Assembly (NCBI RefSeq): GCF_018131075.1
Contig: NZ_JAFCLS010000022.1
Span: 1-64,000 of the forward strand
Length of the DNA stretch: 64,000 bases
Direction: 5' to 3'
From: Bradyrhizobium sp. JYMT SZCCT0428
GTDB taxonomy: Bacteria > Pseudomonadota > Alphaproteobacteria > Rhizobiales > Xanthobacteraceae
Part shown: positions 59,037-64,000 of the stretch, in pieces
Numbering within the stretch: position 1 is the first letter of the stretch
Layout: every line of letters starts with the position of its first letter
The notes under the pieces: generated by a model
Databases searched by the model: none
Told to the model about the DNA's origin: nothing
The model's input: only the letters and a program-made list of their open reading frames with translations
Position numbers and translations under genes: made by a program

Positions 59037-61031
59037 ATGAGCTTGATCACCAGAAAAGTCAGCGCCGGACGCACGATGGACGAGCTGCTGGCTTTACTGA
59101 GTGCCGTCGCCTGCTCGATCATGGCTGCATTGTTCATTGCGGCGCTGTATTTCGGCCGAGAAATTTTCGTACCCATCGCGCTCGCTATCCTTCTCAGCTT
59201 TGTGCTCGGACCGCCGGTCGGACTGCTGCAGCGCGCCCGCGTTCCCCGCAGCCTTGCTGTCGTGGGCATCGTCTTTCTGGCATTCTCCGTGATCTTCGGC
59301 CTGGGCACCCTGATCGCCAATCAATTGAACCAATTGGCCGGAGACCTGCCGGTTTATCAATCGACGATGCGCGAAAAGATCAAGTCAGTGCGCGGCGTTA
59401 CGGCGAGCAGCGGCACCCTCGAACGTGCGGCGGACATGCTCCAGGAATTGAGCCGGGAACTCGACAGGCCGAAGGATGATAAATCGGTCCGCGGTGCCAT
59501 CCCGCGTCTCGGCGCGCCGAATGCTGCCGTCACGGCCTTGCCTATCCCCGTTGAAGTGCGCCAGCCCGACCCGGGAGCGCTGGAGAATCTGCGAACCTTG
59601 ATCGCACCATTGCTCAATCCGCTGGCGACCACCGGCATCATCATCATTTTCGTCATCTTCATCCTGATCCAGCGCGAGGATCTGCGAAACCGCCTTATTC
59701 GATTGGCGGGCTCGCATGATCTGCAACGCACGACAGCGGCGCTGGACGATGCGGCTACGCGCCTCAGCCGGCTGTTTCTGGCTCAGTTGATGATCAACGC
59801 CACTTTCGGCGTGATCATCGGGGCGGGACTATCGTTCATAGGTATTCCCAGCGCGATCCTCTGGGGCATTCTGGCGGCCGTGCTGCGGTTCGTTCCCTAC
59901 ATCGGCACAGCCATCTCGGCGGCTTTTCCGCTGGCGTTGGCGGCCGCCGTCGATCCGGGCTGGTCGATGCTCGTATGGACGGTCGTGCTCTTTCTGGGAG
60001 TCGGACCGATCATAAGCCAGGTCGTGGAGCCTCTCGCCTACGGCCAGAGCACCGGACTTTCTCCCGTCGCCATCGTCGCTTCAGCGACGTTCTGGACCGC
60101 ATTGTGGGGGCCCATCGGGCTCGTCCTTGCAACGCCCTTGACGGTTTGCCTCGTCGTCCTCGGACGTCATGTCGAGCGGCTCGAATTTCTCGACGTGATT
60201 TTTGGCGACAGGCCCGCATTGTCACCGCCGGAAATGTTCTACCAGCGAATGCTGGCCGGCGATCCGATCGAGGCGGCAGGAAAGGCCGAAGAATTCCTGA
60301 AGGAGAAATCGCTGTCTTCCTATTTCGACGAGGTCGCCCTGAGAGGCCTTCAACTGGCGCAGGCAGATGCCAAGCGCGATGCCCTGGACCAGGCGCGCAT
60401 GATCAAGATTCGCGACGCCGTTACCGAGTTTGCCAGCGACCTTTCCACCCAGGATGATTCGATCCCCGAGGTGACCTCGCCGACCATGGATGCGGAGGCG
60501 GCGGCCGCGGTCGAAACCGTCCCGGATGCCGCGATATCAAGCAATTTGCCGGTCGTGCAAAAAGCCGATCTACCGCTTCATTGGCAGGGAGAAGCGCCGG
60601 TGCTCTGCCTGGCCGGACGCACCCCGCTCGACGAAGCCGCAGCGGTGCTGTTTGCCCAGCTTTCCGACGCGCACGGCCTCGGTGCGCGCGTCGAGCCTGC
60701 GGACGCACTCTCGTCGACCAGGATCGTGCAGCTGGATTTCAGCGGTGTCGCGATCGTCTGCCTGTCCTACCTCGACGCCAGCAGTCCCGCCCATATGCGC
60801 TACTCGGTTCGGCGGCTGCGTCGCCGATTGCCAAAGGCCACGATCATCATGCTCGGTTGCTGGGCCGAGAACCTCGACAAGGAAGCGCTGGAAGAACTGC
60901 GGGAGGCGGCCAAAGCCGACATCGCCGCGGGGAACTTGCGTGAAGCGATGATGATCTGCCGGACGGCTGCCGGCGTGGAGGAAATCGATGAACCGCCGGG
61001 CCGTGCTACGCCAGCCCTCAAGATTGCGTAA
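59037..61031 (+). CDS. AI-2E/PerM family transporter with long extra C-terminal part
   Basis: A 664-residue protein. Residues 1-380 are the PerM/AI-2E exporter family membrane domain with about seven or eight spans (SAVACSIMAALFIAALYF, FVPIALAILLSFVLGPPVGLL, GIIIIFVIFILIQREDLRNRLI, GIPSAILWGILAAVLRFVPYIG, GPIISQVVEPLAYGQSTGLSP). Residues 385-664 are soluble: a helical stretch, an acidic linker, then an alpha/beta section (APVLCLAGRTPLDEAAAVLFAQ; IVQLDFSGVAIVCLSYLD; TIIMLGCWAE) that resembles a Rossmann-like nucleotide or cobalamin fold. The start at 59037 (MSLITRKVSAG) is chosen because the family begins here. Confidence 0.88.
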   Translation: MSLITRKVSAGRTMDELLALLSAVACSIMAALFIAALYFGREIFVPIALAILLSFVLGPPVGLLQRARVPRSLAVVGIVFLAFSVIFGLGTLIANQLNQLAGDLPVYQSTMREKIKSVRGVTASSGTLERAADMLQELSRELDRPKDDKSVRGAIPRLGAPNAAVTALPIPVEVRQPDPGALENLRTLIAPLLNPLATTGIIIIFVIFILIQREDLRNRLIRLAGSHDLQRTTAALDDAATRLSRLFLAQLMINATFGVIIGAGLSFIGIPSAILWGILAAVLRFVPYIGTAISAAFPLALAAAVDPGWSMLVWTVVLFLGVGPIISQVVEPLAYGQSTGLSPVAIVASATFWTALWGPIGLVLATPLTVCLVVLGRHVERLEFLDVIFGDRPALSPPEMFYQRMLAGDPIEAAGKAEEFLKEKSLSSYFDEVALRGLQLAQADAKRDALDQARMIKIRDAVTEFASDLSTQDDSIPEVTSPTMDAEAAAAVETVPDAAISSNLPVVQKADLPLHWQGEAPVLCLAGRTPLDEAAAVLFAQLSDAHGLGARVEPADALSSTRIVQLDFSGVAIVCLSYLDASSPAHMRYSVRRLRRRLPKATIIMLGCWAENLDKEALEELREAAKADIAAGNLREAMMICRTAAGVEEIDEPPGRATPALKIA

Positions 61032-61890
61032 GAAACCGCTGGATCAATCCCAGCACCTCATCCGGCCTGTCGTGCTGCAGCCAGTGGCCGGCGCCGGCGA
61101 TCTTGGCGAGTTCGGCGTGTTTGAAATGCGACATCACGCCGGCCTTCTCGGGATCGGGCAGAAAGCTCTCGCTGGCCGCAACCAGCAGCGTCGGGCACGC
61201 GATGCGTGACCACAGCCCGATATTGTCTTCGAGCGACAGCCGGTACGGCGCCCGCGCCCGCAAATAGGGATCGTACTTCCAGCTGAAACTGCCGTCGTCG
61301 TTGCGCTTCATGCCGTGGGTGGCCAGATGCATCGCCTGCGCGCGCGTCAGCCGCGGGTTGCGGCCGACGATCCGATCGGCGCCATCGGCCACGGTCTGAT
61401 AGCGATGGATTTTCCGCTGCGCCAGCTTGTCGAGGTCGCCGGCCCAATCCGATATCCTGACGTCGGCGGGTTTGGGGCGGCGCGCCGGAAAATTGGTCAC
61501 GCCGTCGAGCACGACCAGCTTCGAGACTCTATCCGGAAAGGCGCCGGCATAGGTCAGGCTGACCATGCCGCCCATCGAATGGCCGACGATGGCGACCTTC
61601 TCAAAACCTTCCGCTTTCACCAGGCCGGTCAGATCGTAGACGTGGTCGGCAAGGCTATAGCTGGAGCCGAAAGCCCAGCCGGAATCGCCGTGACCGCGCA
61701 AATCGGGCGCCACGACGTGATAATTCGCAGCCAACGCTCGCGCCAGATAGTCCCAGCTGCGGGAGTGGTCGAGGCCGCCATGCACCAGCAGCAATGGCGG
61801 CGCATGCGCGTTACCCCAATCCGTGAAATGAAGCTTGAGCCCCTGCGACTGAAAATAGCGCGACTGCGGCGCGTCCGATGCAATGTCCAT
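61018..61890 (-). CDS. Alpha/beta hydrolase
   Basis: A 290-residue hydrolase with nucleophile Ser105 in GHSMGG, the oxyanion loop LVHGGLDHSRSW and the catalytic His in AGAGHWLQHD near 268; the Asp follows LLVAASESFLPDP. Similar to haloperoxidase/epoxide hydrolase-like enzymes; the substrate is unknown. Its 3' end overlaps the end of the convergent PerM-type gene by 14 bases. The start at 61890 has no strong ribosome site. Confidence 0.9.
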   Translation of the reverse strand: MDIASDAPQSRYFQSQGLKLHFTDWGNAHAPPLLLVHGGLDHSRSWDYLARALAANYHVVAPDLRGHGDSGWAFGSSYSLADHVYDLTGLVKAEGFEKVAIVGHSMGGMVSLTYAGAFPDRVSKLVVLDGVTNFPARRPKPADVRISDWAGDLDKLAQRKIHRYQTVADGADRIVGRNPRLTRAQAMHLATHGMKRNDDGSFSWKYDPYLRARAPYRLSLEDNIGLWSRIACPTLLVAASESFLPDPEKAGVMSHFKHAELAKIAGAGHWLQHDRPDEVLGLIQRFLTQS

Positions 61891-61949
61891 CGGGATTACT
61901 TAAGGGCTGGCGCAGGATTGGTCCAGCGCCCGCCAAGACATCCAGCCGC

Positions 61950-62390
61950 TTATTGCGGCATGGCCGACCGATGGAAATGCACGATCTGCCAATCGGCGCC
62001 GCGTTTTGCCACCACGAAAGTGACCCGTCCGGATGCGCTGATCGGGGTTCCGTCTTTGACACGGGTCGTCGTATCGAGACCGGTCACCAGCACGGCGTTG
62101 TCAGAGAGCACCATCGATTCATAGCTGTCGAGGGTCGCCCCTCTCGGCCGGTTGTTGAGAAGCGCGGCTTCAAAATAGGTTCTGATACCCTCGGGCTTGG
62201 TCACGACTGCCTTGCTTCCAGTCCCCATGAACAACGCGTCCGGCGCATAAAGTTTGACGATCGCGTCAACGTCCGACGCTGTGAATGCCTTGGCCCATCT
62301 ATCGATGATCTGAAGCGCATCTGTTTTTGAATCCGCAGCCGCCGTCGAAATCGAAGCCATCAACATAAACCCATAAAGAAAGAGACGCAT
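61950..62390 (-). CDS. SnoaL-like (SgcJ/EcaC) exported protein
   Basis: A 146-residue protein with a signal peptide (MRLFLYGFMLMASISTAAADS) and an NTF2-like fold (ALQIIDRWAKAFTASDVDAIVKLYAPDALFMGTGS in pieces; VTFVVAKRGADWQIVHFHRS). Family members bind small hydrophobic ligands or act as isomerases. GGGAGGT lies seven bases before the ATG. It lies downstream of the PanE-type gene on the same strand, separated by a 99-base gap. Confidence 0.88.
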   Translation of the reverse strand: MRLFLYGFMLMASISTAAADSKTDALQIIDRWAKAFTASDVDAIVKLYAPDALFMGTGSKAVVTKPEGIRTYFEAALLNNRPRGATLDSYESMVLSDNAVLVTGLDTTTRVKDGTPISASGRVTFVVAKRGADWQIVHFHRSAMPQ

Positions 62391-62489
62391 GGCACACCTC
62401 CCAATATCTCTGGCGATGGAGGTTACGACAACTCAGGGAAAATCATAGCCCCATGATAGGCGGTGGTGTTGATCGCAATCGCGTGGGCC

Positions 62490-63551
62490 TCAGTTCAACC
62501 GCAGCTCGGTGATGTGCCGCGGATCCGGCTTCAGCTCACCGCGTTCGACGCGCATCACGATATCCGTCAGCGCGGCATTGGCGCGGCATGCGATCCCTAT
62601 CTTCTCGCCCTCATCGACCACAAAGCCGTTGATGAATTCGATCTCGGTGCGCCGGCCCTTCTGCATGTCCTGGCCCATCGAGGGACGTTGCCCTGATGCC
62701 GTGCGCTTGCCGTCCGCAAAGCGCTGCTCGTCACAGGCGCGCATCGCCGCCTCGTCGCCCTCGCCGGCCCGCGCGATCGTTTCCGGCGGCAGATGCAGGA
62801 TCTCCTCAAGCTGATAGCCATGCGCCTGGCCGACGCGAATGGCCTCGCTGCCGAGCCGGGTGGAGAAGCGGCGGATCGGTTCGCTCTCCAGCATCTGGCC
62901 GCCGGTCATGCCGGTGCAGGCGGAGAGCCCGTTGCCCATGACGTTGGCGACCAGCTTGGACCAGCGTTCGCCCCACAGGTTGCTGGTGACCTTGGCGCTG
63001 TCGGTGTAACCGACCAGGCGGCAGATTTCCTCCGCCCGTGGCGTGATGCGGCCGTGCACTTCGCCGGCGCGAAACACCGTGTGCGCGGCCCCGTGCTTGC
63101 CGGCGCCGCGATGGATGTGGCCGGGCTCGGGCAAATTGACCGTGATGCTGCTGGCGATGCAGCCGAGCGTCTTGCCCCAGCCGACGATGCCGGCGATGGT
63201 TTCTTCATTCATGCAGTTCTGCAGCGAGACGACATAACCGTCCGGCGCCAGATATTGCCGGATCAGCATGGTGGCCCAGGCGGTGTCGTAGGATTTCATG
63301 CAGACGAAGGCGATGTCGACCGGCGCCTCCTTCGCAAGCTGCTGCGCGTCCGTAACGTGCAGCGCGCGCACGGGAACCGAGAACTCCGGAACATCCATCG
63401 CGTGGGTGACGCGCAGGCCGTGCTTTCGCATATGCTCGACATGCTCGGGCCAGGGATCGATGAACGTCACGTCCTCGCCCGCCTGCACCATATGGGCCCC
63501 GGCATATCCGCCGACGGCGCCGGCTCCGACGATCGCTATCTTCTTGCCCAT
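62490..63551 (-). CDS. 2-dehydropantoate 2-reductase (ketopantoate reductase) family protein
   Basis: A 353-residue NADPH-dependent 2-oxoacid reductase of the PanE/ApbA family. The nucleotide loop is IVGAGAVGGYAGAHM (about 7-21), the Lys/Asn/Glu helix is in NLWGERWSKLVANVMGNGLS, and the C-terminal domain has the PSMGQDMQKGRRTEIEFINGF stretch (in pieces) typical of the family. It is longer than true PanE (about 300), so another 2-keto acid substrate is possible. The ATG at 63551 follows GAAGGGG. It diverges from the dehydratase-like gene at 63766. Confidence 0.9.
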   Translation of the reverse strand: MGKKIAIVGAGAVGGYAGAHMVQAGEDVTFIDPWPEHVEHMRKHGLRVTHAMDVPEFSVPVRALHVTDAQQLAKEAPVDIAFVCMKSYDTAWATMLIRQYLAPDGYVVSLQNCMNEETIAGIVGWGKTLGCIASSITVNLPEPGHIHRGAGKHGAAHTVFRAGEVHGRITPRAEEICRLVGYTDSAKVTSNLWGERWSKLVANVMGNGLSACTGMTGGQMLESEPIRRFSTRLGSEAIRVGQAHGYQLEEILHLPPETIARAGEGDEAAMRACDEQRFADGKRTASGQRPSMGQDMQKGRRTEIEFINGFVVDEGEKIGIACRANAALTDIVMRVERGELKPDPRHITELRLN

Positions 63552-63765
63552 GCATGCCCCTTCGTTTTCTCTTTGGCGTTTCTTGACACATTTTCTTGGC
63601 ACGGAGGCTAGCGCACTGGCCGGCCTCGTCACAATGGCTGAATGCGTGCGGAAGCTGATCATCGCCATGCGTCAGATGCGTGAGTTTCATATACTCGCCA
63701 AAACGGCCTATACTTGTCCGGACTGGCGCGGGGATGCGGCAGGAAGCACGCTTAAGGAGAATTTC

Positions 63766-64000
63766 GTGACAGGAACTGCGACGGCGCAGGCCTTTGAGCC
63801 GCGCTACATCCGGCTCGACCCCAACGACAATGTCGCGATCGTGGTCAATGATCGCGGCCTGCCGGCGAAGAGCCGTTTTGCCTGCGGTCTCGAGCTGCGC
63901 ACCTTCGTGCCGCAGGGCCACAAGGTGGCGCTGTCGGATATTGCGCCGGGCGAGCCGATCCGCCGCTACAACGAGGTGATCGGCACCGCGGCAAAGTCTA
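63766..64000 (+). CDS. Altronate/galactarate dehydratase family protein, N-terminal part (cut by window edge)
   Basis: Only the first 78 codons are in the window. It begins with GTG after GGAG (AAGGAGAATTTCGTG). The translation RYIRLDPNDNVAIVVNDRGL and then FVPQGHKVALSDIAPGEPIRRYNEVIGTAA (in pieces) is the SAF-type N-terminal domain of UxaA/GarD sugar-acid dehydratases. TATACT at about 63710 may be its -10 box. It pairs divergently with a 2-ketoacid reductase, suggesting a sugar-acid pathway that continues beyond the window. Confidence 0.85.
   Translation, partial: MTGTATAQAFEPRYIRLDPNDNVAIVVNDRGLPAKSRFACGLELRTFVPQGHKVALSDIAPGEPIRRYNEVIGTAAKS

Overview
The window looks like chromosomal DNA of a Bradyrhizobium-type alphaproteobacterium. 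The DNA is GC-rich, and several gene ends carry palindromic repeats of kinds I associate with that genus (for example the CGTCATTCC...GGAATGACG and GGATTGCTTCG...CGAAGCAATCC elements). The gene content also fits: many acyl-CoA and branched-chain (LIV) transporter genes, a TctABC transporter, a fused indolepyruvate ferredoxin oxidoreductase and several small Bradyrhizobium-like hypothetical genes. The genus call rests on memory of these families, not on a database search. I saw no tRNA, rRNA, CRISPR array, prophage or transposase.

Layout. 1-4.4 kb: class III adenylate cyclase with TPR repeats, GNAT acetyltransferase, NYN-domain protein and a small hypothetical gene, separated by long repeat-bearing gaps. 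4.5-13 kb: a housekeeping block with aroC, histidine phosphatase, an ECF sigma/anti-sigma pair, a DnaJ-type co-chaperone, a lipoprotein, pdxH, an SDR and a CorA transporter. 13-24.5 kb: L,D-transpeptidase, extensin-like protein, acyl-CoA synthetase, LysR, DUF1499 membrane protein, HxlR regulator, an acyl-CoA dehydrogenase-like flavoprotein, an MBL hydrolase and glutaryl-CoA dehydrogenase. 24.5-29 kb: ribB with a degraded RibA-like domain, divergent from a complete tctCBA operon. 29-41.6 kb: KefB-type antiporter, PLP aminotransferase, Tat-exported amidohydrolase, small secreted and membrane peptides, thiolase, aldo/keto reductase and the fused indolepyruvate oxidoreductase.

41.8-54.6 kb is the most pathway-like part. 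It holds a triad (MaoC-like protein, carboxymuconolactone decarboxylase family protein, SDR), then a TPP-dependent enzyme/SDR/cupin operon divergent from an IclR regulator. A LIV importer follows, in which permease and both ATPases are one polypeptide, and then a sugar-type binding protein gene broken by a frameshift. Together these suggest uptake and breakdown of a small organic acid or aromatic compound, but the substrate cannot be read from sequence. The SDR of the TPP operon lacks the usual catalytic Tyr and Lys.

54.6-64 kb: a divergent HemC, a gene-poor 1-kb region with dispersed repeats and a pair of matching palindromes, a Bcr/CflA exporter, small genes, an AI-2E/PerM-type protein with a long extra C-terminal part, an alpha/beta hydrolase, a SnoaL-like exported protein, a PanE-type reductase and the start of an altronate/galactarate dehydratase-family gene cut by the window edge. 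Starts were reassigned wherever a Shine-Dalgarno site or protein family pointed to an internal start; several long open frames begin inside repeats.
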